Assembly: GCF_020097155.1 (NCBI RefSeq)
Contig: NZ_CP083691.1
Location: 2,170,001 to 2,234,000, forward strand
Length of the DNA: 64,000 nucleotides
From: Micrococcus porci
Lineage (GTDB): Bacteria > Actinomycetota > Actinomycetes > Actinomycetales > Micrococcaceae
Direction: 5' to 3'
Shown here: positions 57,952-64,000 of the stretch, one piece after another
Layout of the letters: each line of letters opens with the position of its first letter
Position numbering within the stretch: the first letter of the stretch is position 1
Notes under the pieces: generated by a model
Told to the model about the DNA's origin: nothing
Databases searched by the model: none
The model's input: only the letters and a program-made list of their open reading frames with translations
Position numbers and translations under genes: made by a program

Positions 57952-58758
57952 ATGTCACAGCCCGCCCCTCACCTCGTGCGCCGCGGCTCCGGCGCCCCGC
58001 TGGTCCTCGTCCACGGCATGGGCGTGGACCACCGCCTCCTCCTCCCCCTCGACGCCGCCCTGGAGGCCGCCGGCGGCTGGGAGCGCGTCTACGTGGACCT
58101 GCCCGGCTTCGGCGGCACCCCCGCCCTGCCCGCCCCCGGCGGACTGCCGGAGCTGGCGGACTGGCTGGACGGCGTCGTCGGGGAGATCGCGGGCGAGGAC
58201 CGGTTCGCGCTGCTGGGCAACTCCCTGGGCGGGCTGCTGGTGCGCGAGGTGCTGGCGCGCCGCCCCGGGCAGGTCGCGGGCCTGGCGATGATCGCCCCCG
58301 TGGTGGACCCGGACCCGGAGCGCCGGGACGTGCCCGAGCGCGTGGTCCTGGAGCAGGACGAGGCCCTGCTCGCCGAGCTGGACGGGGACGACGCCGCGCC
58401 GTTCGTCGAGATGGCCGTGATCCAGACGCGGCCGGTGTGGGAGGGCTTCCGCGAGCACGTGCTGCCCGGCGTGCTCGCGGTGGACGAGGACGCGGTGGAC
58501 CGGCTCGAGGACCGCTACGCCCTCGACGGCCCGCTGCCGGAGGAGCGGTTCGGCGAGTTCGACCGCCCCACGCTGATCGTCACCGGCCGCCAGGACGACA
58601 AGGTGGGATGGAGGGACCAGCTCGCCCTGGCCGAGCACTTCCCGCGCCTGACCCTGGCCATGCTGGACCGCACCGGCCACAACGCGCACCTGGACCAGGA
58701 GGCCGCCGTCGGCGCGATGGTGCGGAACTGGGCGGAGGACGCCGCGCGGGAGCTGTGA
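57952..58758 (+). CDS. Alpha/beta-hydrolase fold protein
   Basis: The 268-residue protein has the alpha/beta-hydrolase motifs: oxyanion loop VLVHGMGVDH, nucleophile Ser in LLGNSLGGLLV (near residue 91), acid Asp in VTGRQDDKVGW and His in RTGHNAHLDQE. Substrate is unknown; esters or C-C hydrolase substrates are possible. It is divergent from prfB and followed by a methyltransferase gene after 104 bases. No signal peptide. Confidence 0.88.
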   Translation: MSQPAPHLVRRGSGAPLVLVHGMGVDHRLLLPLDAALEAAGGWERVYVDLPGFGGTPALPAPGGLPELADWLDGVVGEIAGEDRFALLGNSLGGLLVREVLARRPGQVAGLAMIAPVVDPDPERRDVPERVVLEQDEALLAELDGDDAAPFVEMAVIQTRPVWEGFREHVLPGVLAVDEDAVDRLEDRYALDGPLPEERFGEFDRPTLIVTGRQDDKVGWRDQLALAEHFPRLTLAMLDRTGHNAHLDQEAAVGAMVRNWAEDAAREL

Positions 58759-58862
58759 GGACCCCGGCGGTGGGCCCGCGCCGGCCGGGATCCGGGGAAT
58801 GATCGCCACCCCGGGTGCGCTGTCGGGGGCGAACCCCTGACGTCCCCGAACATCGGAGCACC

Positions 58863-59594
58863 ATGAGCGATCAGCACTCCCCCGGCCACGAGCATCGCCA
58901 CGGCGGGGCGGCCCCGCAGATCGACCCGGGCATGGATCCGCGCGAGTTCTGGGAGAACCGGTACGGCGGGGAGCAGGTGTGGTCGGGGAAGGTGAACGCG
59001 ACCACGGCTGCGCTGGTGGCCGGCCTGGACCTGCCGGACGGCCCCGGCCGCGCCCTGGACCTCGGCTGCGGCGAGGGCGGCGACGTGGTGCACCTGGCCG
59101 AGGCCGGCTGGCACGCCACGGGCGTGGACATCTCCGAGGCGGCGGTGGCCCGCGGCCGGGAGGCGGCCGCGGCGCGCGGCGTGGCCGAGCGGACGCGGTT
59201 CCTGGCAGCCGACCTCACGGACACCTCCGCGGACTGGGGCGCCCGTGACGACGGCGCCGCCGGCTACGACCTGGTCACCGGCTCCTTCTTCCAGTCCCCC
59301 GTGGCCCTGGACCGCGCGCGGATCCTGCGGCACGCCGCGTCCCTGGTGGCGCCGGGCGGGCACGTCGTGCTCGTCTCCCACGCGGCGCCGCCGAGCTGGG
59401 CTCCGCCTGAGGTGGCCGCACGTGGGGACTTCCCCACCCCCGCCGGAGACCTGGAGGCCCTGGGCATCATGACCGAGGGGGACGAGGACTGGGAGGTCCT
59501 CGTGGCCGAGGTGCGCGGCCGCGAGTCGACCGGTCCGAACGGCGAGGCCGGGCACCTGGACGACGGCGTCGTCGTCGTGCGCCGACAGCGTTGA
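58863..59594 (+). CDS. SAM-dependent class I methyltransferase
   Basis: The 243-residue protein has the SAM motifs ALDLGCGEGGDVVHLAEAGW (near residue 62), GVDISEAAV, FLAADLTD and a family-typical start FWENRYGGEQVWSGKVNATTA. This last block matches a group often found with thiopurine or tellurite-type methyltransferases. A His-rich N-terminus (HSPGHEHRHGG) precedes it. Substrate is unknown. The ATG has GGAGCACC before it. Confidence 0.85.
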   Translation: MSDQHSPGHEHRHGGAAPQIDPGMDPREFWENRYGGEQVWSGKVNATTAALVAGLDLPDGPGRALDLGCGEGGDVVHLAEAGWHATGVDISEAAVARGREAAAARGVAERTRFLAADLTDTSADWGARDDGAAGYDLVTGSFFQSPVALDRARILRHAASLVAPGGHVVLVSHAAPPSWAPPEVAARGDFPTPAGDLEALGIMTEGDEDWEVLVAEVRGRESTGPNGEAGHLDDGVVVVRRQR

Positions 59595-59708
59595 AGGAGG
59601 GGGCCGACGGCGGGCCGCCAGGGGGTCCGGCCGGCAGCGCCCGAGAGTAGGCTGACAGATAGCGGGACGACCCGTCCCGGGAACCGACTCCGAAGGATTG
59701 GACTGATC

Positions 59709-60620
59709 GTGACGACGATTCAGAAGGTGACCGTGTTCGGCACCGGCGTGCTCGGCTCGCAGATCATCATGCAGGCCGCCTACCACGGCAAGGACGTCAC
59801 CGCGTACGACGTCGACGACAAGGCGCTGGCCCAGCTGCCGGCCCGCTGGGAGTGGATGCGCGGGTACTACCAGCGCGACCTGCCCGACTTCGACGCGGAG
59901 CGCTTCGACAAGGCGGTCTCCTCGATCCGCACGACCACGGACGTCGCGGACGCGGTGACGGACGCGGACGTGGTGATCGAGTCGATCCCGGAGAACCTCG
60001 AGCTGAAGAAGTCCGTGTGGGCGAAGATCGGCGAGGCCGTGCCGGAGCGCACCGTGCTGCTGACCAACACCTCCTCCCTGCTGCCGAGCTCCTTCGCGGA
60101 CTCCACGGGCCACCCGGAGCGGTTCCTGGCGCTGCACTTCGCGAACCTGGTGTGGAAGAACAACACCGGTGAGGTCATGGCCACGGCGAAGACCGCGCCG
60201 GAGCACTTCGACGCGGTCCTCGCGTTCGCCGGCGAGATCGGCCTGGTCCCGGTGCCGGTGCGGAAGGAGGTCCCGGGCTATGTGCTGAACTCGCTGCTGA
60301 TCCCGTGGCTGGACGCGGGCGCGAAGCTGTACCAGGGCGGGGTGTCCGACCCGGAGGACATCGACAACGTCTGGAAGATCGCGACGGGCGCCCCGAAGGG
60401 CCCGTTCGAGGTGTACGACGTCGTGGGCTTCAACGTGGCCTACAACATCTCCCGCGTCTCGGCCGATCCGCTGAAGAAGGCGTTCGCGGAGGAGACCCTG
60501 AAGAAGGGCATCGACGCCGGGACCACCGGCCTCGGCGTGGGCGAGGGCTTCTACCGCTACGACAAGGACGGCAACAACCTGGGCGCCGTCGAGTCCTGGA
60601 AGCAGGAGAACCGCGGCTGA
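59709..60620 (+). CDS. 3-hydroxyacyl-CoA dehydrogenase
   Basis: The 303-residue enzyme oxidises 3-hydroxyacyl-CoA (or acts as 3-hydroxybutyryl-CoA dehydrogenase) with NAD. It has VTVFGTGVLGSQIIMQAAYH, ADVVIESIPENLELKKSVW, LTNTSSLLPSSF, HFANLVWKNN (catalytic His) and EVPGYVLNSLLIPWLDAG. It is single-domain and not fused to hydratase. A TAGGCT box lies about 60 bases upstream. The start codon is GTG. Confidence 0.92.
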   Translation: MTTIQKVTVFGTGVLGSQIIMQAAYHGKDVTAYDVDDKALAQLPARWEWMRGYYQRDLPDFDAERFDKAVSSIRTTTDVADAVTDADVVIESIPENLELKKSVWAKIGEAVPERTVLLTNTSSLLPSSFADSTGHPERFLALHFANLVWKNNTGEVMATAKTAPEHFDAVLAFAGEIGLVPVPVRKEVPGYVLNSLLIPWLDAGAKLYQGGVSDPEDIDNVWKIATGAPKGPFEVYDVVGFNVAYNISRVSADPLKKAFAEETLKKGIDAGTTGLGVGEGFYRYDKDGNNLGAVESWKQENRG

Positions 60621-60658
60621 ACCCAGCCGACGGAGCCGGGTGATCTACCCGGCATGAC

Positions 60659-60690
60659 GAGGGCGGGGTGCCGGACGGCGCCCCGCCCTC
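60659..60690. terminator. Hairpin between the dehydrogenase and tad genes
   Basis: GAGGGCGGGG and CCCCGCCCTC pair around an inner CCGGACGG loop, with CTCTCG following on the plus strand. It lies between convergent transcripts. A smaller CCGGGT/ACCCGG stem precedes it. Confidence 0.75.
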
Positions 60691-60710
60691 TCGCGTCCCG
60701 GGTGGGAGGG

Positions 60711-61199
60711 TCAGCGGGTGAGGACGGTGCGGGAGCTGCCTTCGGCGCTGACGGGGACGGAGGCCGGGATCAGGTCGGCCAGCCAGCCGGCGCCGGACGG
60801 CACCAGGGTCACCTTCGCCCGGGCCCGGACGACGACGGTGGCGCCGTCACCGGCGACCTGGGCCGAGACGGACTCCAGACCGGGGACGGACTCGCGTGCG
60901 CCGACCGCGTCGAGGTGCTCGTTGACGGAGGCCTGGACGGAGCCGGGCTCAAGGACCACCCGTGGGTCGGCGTCGAGCTGGAAGGCGAGCTGCTCTGCCC
61001 CGGCGAGGGCCGCCCCGTCCGCCAGGGACTGGACCTTGCGGGCCTGGATGAGCACGAGCGTGGCGGAGAGGACCACGAGCAGGAGCCCCACCACGATCGC
61101 GCTCAGGCCGAGCGTCAGGACGGTGATCTCGCCGCGCTCGTGGGCACCGTGGCGTCGGTCGGGGCGGCGCTGGGGGCGGCTGCGATGGCGGCGCGTCAT
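60711..61199 (-). CDS. TadG-like pilus-assembly protein (Flp locus)
   Basis: The 162-residue protein has a basic N-terminus, then GEITVLTLGLSAIVVGLLLV with one membrane segment (about residues 25-50), then QARKVQSLADGAALAGAEQ, the signature of the TadG N-terminal (PF13400) family. No von Willebrand domain follows. It probably works as a minor component of the Flp pilus system. Its ATG shares a base with the stop codon of the TadE-like gene (TGATG), so it is coupled. Confidence 0.82.
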   Translation of the reverse strand: MTRRHRSRPQRRPDRRHGAHERGEITVLTLGLSAIVVGLLLVVLSATLVLIQARKVQSLADGAALAGAEQLAFQLDADPRVVLEPGSVQASVNEHLDAVGARESVPGLESVSAQVAGDGATVVVRARAKVTLVPSGAGWLADLIPASVPVSAEGSSRTVLTR

Positions 61200-61669
61200 C
61201 AGAACCTCGGCATCCGGGCGCGGGAGTGGGAGTCGACCGTGGCGATGTCGACGCTCACCCATCCGTCGGGAAGGAGTGGCGGGTCGAGGCTGATCGCGAC
61301 GGTGACGTCCACGACCTCGCCGGGCTCCAGGGTGCCGCAGCCGCCCACGTCGCACGCCACAGACCATTCGGCATCGGCGGCGTCGAAGCCGTAGTCGGCC
61401 AGCGTGAGCGGGATCGTGCCCTCTGCCTGCCCCGGGTTCCCGCCCTCCCCGGAGACCATGACGCGCGCCGCCTGATCGGCGGACGCGAGGGCGCCGAAGG
61501 CCGCCGCCTGCACCTGGGAGACGAAGAGCATCAGGTAGGCCAGCGGGATGAGCAGGATCAGGGACAGGCCCAGGAACTCGACCGTGGCCGAGCCGACGTC
61601 GTCCGCGAGGTCGGTGCCCCGCCACGGAGCGTGCGTGGGGCCGTGGCGGGCGTCAGTAGCGGAAGGCAT
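61199..61669 (-). CDS. TadE-like minor pseudopilin
   Basis: The 156-residue protein has a prepilin-like site: Gly26, then SATVEFLGLSLILLIP, with Glu at +5 (residue 31), then one membrane segment. The rest is a soluble domain with a Cys pair (CDVGGCG). Such TadE-like proteins are minor pilins processed by the Tad prepilin peptidase. It overlaps the previous gene by 17 bases. Assignment is by position and the prepilin signature. Confidence 0.82.
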   Translation of the reverse strand: MPSATDARHGPTHAPWRGTDLADDVGSATVEFLGLSLILLIPLAYLMLFVSQVQAAAFGALASADQAARVMVSGEGGNPGQAEGTIPLTLADYGFDAADAEWSVACDVGGCGTLEPGEVVDVTVAISLDPPLLPDGWVSVDIATVDSHSRARMPRF

Positions 61670-62084
61670 GGCCGTGCACCTCGATGGGGACGGGACCGGG
61701 CAGGAACCCCAGCCCGGGCAGACTGCTGGTGATGGTCACCCGGACCACCGGCACCCCGCCCACGGTGGTGGGCTCCGACCGCACCTGGGCGCCGGACTGG
61801 CCGGGGACGGAGGCGGAGAGGACGTCGCGCGCCCGCGCCGCGCCCTCCGCGGGGTCACGGTCCGCGAGCGCCCCGTAGCGGGCGCCGGCGGAGGCGGCGT
61901 CGATCATCACGTTGCGGACGTGCACGATGATGCCGACCTGGAGGACGGCGGCGAACAACAGGACGAGCAGGGCGGTGACCATGGCGTTCTCCGCCACGAC
62001 GGAGCCGCGGTCGCCCGCCCGGCGGTCGGGGCCCGGTCGGCCCTGGACCGCCGGGCGGGCTGCGGGTTCCATCGGTGCGCTCAC
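61653..62084 (-). CDS. tadE: TadE-like minor pseudopilin
   Basis: The 143-residue protein has a basic N-terminus, Gly27 and a prepilin motif GSVVAENAMVTALLVLLFAA with Glu at +5 (residue 32), then one membrane segment and a soluble domain. The segment VRNVMIDAASAGARYGALAD matches TadE proteins. The GTG start directly abuts the flp stop codon (TGAGTG). Confidence 0.85.
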   Translation of the reverse strand: MSAPMEPAARPAVQGRPGPDRRAGDRGSVVAENAMVTALLVLLFAAVLQVGIIVHVRNVMIDAASAGARYGALADRDPAEGAARARDVLSASVPGQSGAQVRSEPTTVGGVPVVRVTITSSLPGLGFLPGPVPIEVHGHAFRY

Positions 62085-62294
62085 TCAGCCGGCGGCGTTG
62101 TTCACCTGGGTGATGGCCTGGTCGAACATGGCCTTCAGCGCGGGCATCGCGAGTCCGAGCAGGGCCACGACGAGCGCCGCGGACATCAGGGTGATCATGA
62201 CCCAGCCGGGGACGTCGCCGCGCTCGTCGCGGGCGTCGTCGTGCAGCAGGGACGTCAGGGCGGAGACGACGGTCAGGTAGGCGTTGGTGAGCAT
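62085..62294 (-). CDS. flp: Flp-type pilin-like small membrane protein
   Basis: The 69-residue protein occupies the flp position in the tad cluster. It has a leader of about 26 residues with acidic and basic ends (HDDARDERG), then a membrane segment GWVMITLMSAALVVALLGLA. If cleavage follows Gly26, +5 is Trp, not the usual Glu. AGGAGG lies six bases before the ATG and a hairpin precedes it, as expected for a strongly expressed pilin. Confidence 0.75.
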   Translation of the reverse strand: MLTNAYLTVVSALTSLLHDDARDERGDVPGWVMITLMSAALVVALLGLAMPALKAMFDQAITQVNNAAG

Positions 62295-62311
62295 GGTTTC
62301 CCTCCTGGGGT

Positions 62312-62331
62312 GCGGTGCCCCGTGGCACCGC
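62312..62331 (-). other. Hairpin before flp
   Basis: GCGGTGCC and GGCACCGC pair around CCGT, about 18 bases before the flp start. It may stabilise the pilin mRNA or mark a processing site. A TGAATAGT-like sequence about 40 bases further upstream is a weak -10 candidate. Confidence 0.5.
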
Positions 62332-62395
62332 GCGAAGTGATGGGTGGGGGTCGTCGGGACGGGTGGACTATTCAGTTGTGGGTCTGTGGGCGCCG

Positions 62396-63337
62396 TCAGA
62401 AGCTCAGGCGCAGGAGTGCGAGGCCGGGGAAGATCGCGAACACCACCGTGAGGGGCAGGATCCCGAACACGAGCGGGACCATCATCTGGATCTCCTTGCG
62501 TCCCGCGGACTCCATGAGCTCGCGGCGGCCGAGCTCGCGCACGTCCTGGGCCTGTGCGCGCAGCACGTCCGCCAGCGGGGTGCCCCGGTCCAGGGCGATC
62601 AGGATGCCGCCGATGAACCGCTCCACCGGTTCCAGCTGCACCCGCCGGCCCATGGCCTTCAGGGCGGAGGACAACGACGCGCCCGCGCGCACGTCGGCCA
62701 GGGTGCGGTCGAACTCCCCCGCCATCTCGCCGCGGGCGGAGCGCACGATGCGCTCCATGGCGCCGGTGGCGCTCTCCCCGGCGCCGACGGACAGCGCGAA
62801 CAACTCGGCCACGGAGGGGAACTCGGTGAGGATCGCCGTCCTGCGACGCGCGACCGCCCAGGTGAGCATCTGGTCCCGCAGCACGTAGCCGGACAGCCCC
62901 GCGGCGACGACCAGGGCGACGCCGGAGACGACCGGGACCGCCCCCGCCAGCGTGAGCAGGACGGAGAGGACCGTGCCGGCCGCGGTCGCGATGACCGCGC
63001 ACAGGACCTGCTGGGCGCGGAAGTCCATGACGGAGAGCTCGGAGCCGGCGGCCTGCAGCTTCAGCGTGAGGCTCTCCCCCGCGGGGCTCAGCCGCTGGAG
63101 CCCGCGCGTCGCCCCCGCCAGGGAGGGGCCCAGGAGCCTGCCCCACGTCCCCCAGGGGGTCGACGTCGCCCGTCCGTCGGCCAGCAGCCGTGACGCGGGC
63201 ACATGATGGCGCAGCTGCGGCTCGATGCGCTCCTCCAGGGAGGGACGCCACCCCCACGGCTGGGCCGTGACGATCAGCCAGACGCCGGCCGCCATGACCA
63301 GCCCGAGCGCGATCCCCCACAGCAGGCCGCCGCTCAT
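62396..63337 (-). CDS. tadC: Flp pilus-assembly inner-membrane protein TadC
   Basis: The 313-residue protein belongs to the T2SSF/TadC family: an N-terminal hydrophobic segment, a cytoplasmic F domain (about residues 150-260; FPSVAELFALSVGAGESATGA) and two C-terminal hydrophobic segments. With TadB it forms the platform for the pilus ATPase. Its ATG overlaps the tadB stop codon (ATGA). Confidence 0.9.
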   Translation of the reverse strand: MSGGLLWGIALGLVMAAGVWLIVTAQPWGWRPSLEERIEPQLRHHVPASRLLADGRATSTPWGTWGRLLGPSLAGATRGLQRLSPAGESLTLKLQAAGSELSVMDFRAQQVLCAVIATAAGTVLSVLLTLAGAVPVVSGVALVVAAGLSGYVLRDQMLTWAVARRRTAILTEFPSVAELFALSVGAGESATGAMERIVRSARGEMAGEFDRTLADVRAGASLSSALKAMGRRVQLEPVERFIGGILIALDRGTPLADVLRAQAQDVRELGRRELMESAGRKEIQMMVPLVFGILPLTVVFAIFPGLALLRLSF

Positions 63338-64000
63338 GCGAACACCCTCTTCTCCTGCGGAAGCGCACCGATCCGGAGCATGATCCGGTAGCACAGCGCC
63401 GACACCACGAGTCCGGCCAGGAGCAGCGCGCCGCCGGCGACGCTCTGGTAGGCGGTCACGGCCAGCGGCTGGGTGCCGAGCAGGAGCAGGACGATCCAGG
63501 GGGCGCAGACGGCCAGGCGGGCGGCGTTGACGGTCCACGACTGCCGCGCCTCGAGCTCCGCCCGGGTACGGGCGTCCTGACGGAGGAACTCGGAGAGCGA
63601 CTGCAGGAGCAGTCCGATGTCCGCGCCGCCGACCTCCCGGGTCAGGCGCAGCGAGGCGACGAGCCGGTCCGCCACGGGATCCGCCATGCGCGTCTTCAGC
63701 CGTTCCAGGGCGTCCAGGAAGCGTGCTCCGGACCGGTAGTCACGGGCGAACTCGCGGAACGGCGCCCGTAGGCCCTCCGGCCCCGTCTCGCCGAGCTGTG
63801 TGAGGGCCTCGGGCAGCGTCAGCCCCGCCCGGACGGCGGAGCGGACATGGTCCACCGCGTCCGGCCAGAGGTCGCGCAGCGCCCTGGTGCGGCGAGTCGC
63901 CTGCCAGGTCAGAAGTGCCCAGGGCAGGGCCGCCCCGAACAGGCCGAAGCAGGCGGCGATGGTCCAGGTCCGCGTGACCGCCAGGACGATGAGAGCGGCG
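63334..64000 (-). CDS. tadB: Flp pilus-assembly inner-membrane protein TadB (partial)
   Basis: The reading frame stays open to the right edge, so the N-terminus is missing. The visible 222 residues include two hydrophobic N-terminal segments (IAACFGLFGAALPWALLTW), the T2SSF domain (AVRAGLTLPEALTQLGETGP, REVGGADIGLLLQSLSEFLR) and two C-terminal hydrophobic segments. It heads the visible part of tadBC-flp-tadE. The pilus ATPase TadA is expected just beyond the window. Confidence 0.9.
   Translation of the reverse strand, partial: AALIVLAVTRTWTIAACFGLFGAALPWALLTWQATRRTRALRDLWPDAVDHVRSAVRAGLTLPEALTQLGETGPEGLRAPFREFARDYRSGARFLDALERLKTRMADPVADRLVASLRLTREVGGADIGLLLQSLSEFLRQDARTRAELEARQSWTVNAARLAVCAPWIVLLLLGTQPLAVTAYQSVAGGALLLAGLVVSALCYRIMLRIGALPQEKRVFA

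Overview
The window is a very GC-rich (low-70s percent) chromosomal segment of an actinobacterium, most likely a Micrococcus (M. luteus-like) member of the Micrococcaceae. Supporting signs are the Rho factor with a long Arg/Asp/Gly-rich insert, the order argS-lysA-hom-thrC-thrB-rho-prfA, a mycothiol-type sigma/anti-sigma pair, a fused KGD-type 2-oxoglutarate decarboxylase, the 24-residue ribosomal protein bL37, and frequent leaderless-looking starts (a TANNNT -10 box 6-9 bases before the start codon). It reads as core chromosome. I saw no insertion sequence, prophage, CRISPR array or compositionally foreign island, and no gene-free stretch longer than 300 bases.

Layout. Positions 1-9,879 (minus strand) carry prfA (cut by the left edge), rho, thrB, thrC, hom, lysA and argS: translation, termination and aspartate-family amino acids. 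Positions 10,039-19,587 are a split thiamin region. A TPP riboswitch controls thiO-thiS-thiG and a MoeZ-like ThiF/rhodanese fusion on the minus strand. thiE (+), thiD (-) and thiC (+, second TPP riboswitch) follow, together with tRNA-Arg(CCG) and a YkvI-family membrane protein. Positions 19,647-28,405 hold a DUF4287-like protein, a Tag-type glycosylase lacking its usual zinc ligands, an aldehyde dehydrogenase, PutP and the giant helicase HrpA. Positions 28,478-33,396 hold a HIT protein, a thiosulfate/mercaptopyruvate sulfurtransferase, a Zur-like Fur regulator and a zinc ABC transporter whose promoter carries a Zur-box-like sequence.

Positions 33,544-42,460 hold two CNNM/CorC-type CBS membrane proteins, GuaB1, KGD, an SGNH hydrolase and bL37. 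Positions 42,568-43,535 hold the sigR-rsrA redox stress pair, divergent from aroA-rsgA, which is followed by hisN and two crcB genes. Positions 48,110-51,301 hold a nucleotidyltransferase (possible N-terminal frameshift), a GltS-type symporter and an aldo/keto reductase. Positions 51,407-52,425 hold ssrA (tmRNA) and smpB. Positions 52,555-60,620 hold a ketone-body operon (thiolase-scoA-scoB), a butanediol dehydrogenase, prfB, an alpha/beta hydrolase, a methyltransferase and a 3-hydroxyacyl-CoA dehydrogenase. Positions 60,711-64,000 are the downstream end of a tad/Flp pilus operon (tadB cut by the right edge, tadC, flp, two TadE-like proteins, one TadG-like protein). In M. luteus, Flp pili are known to be required for natural transformation.

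No wholly new multi-gene system was found. The most interesting signals are regulatory: two start sites for SigR, a 10-bp-phased triple TTCA repeat before the thiolase operon, a Zur-like operator, a hairpin inside the putative smpB leader, and an Flp pilin without the canonical Glu+5.
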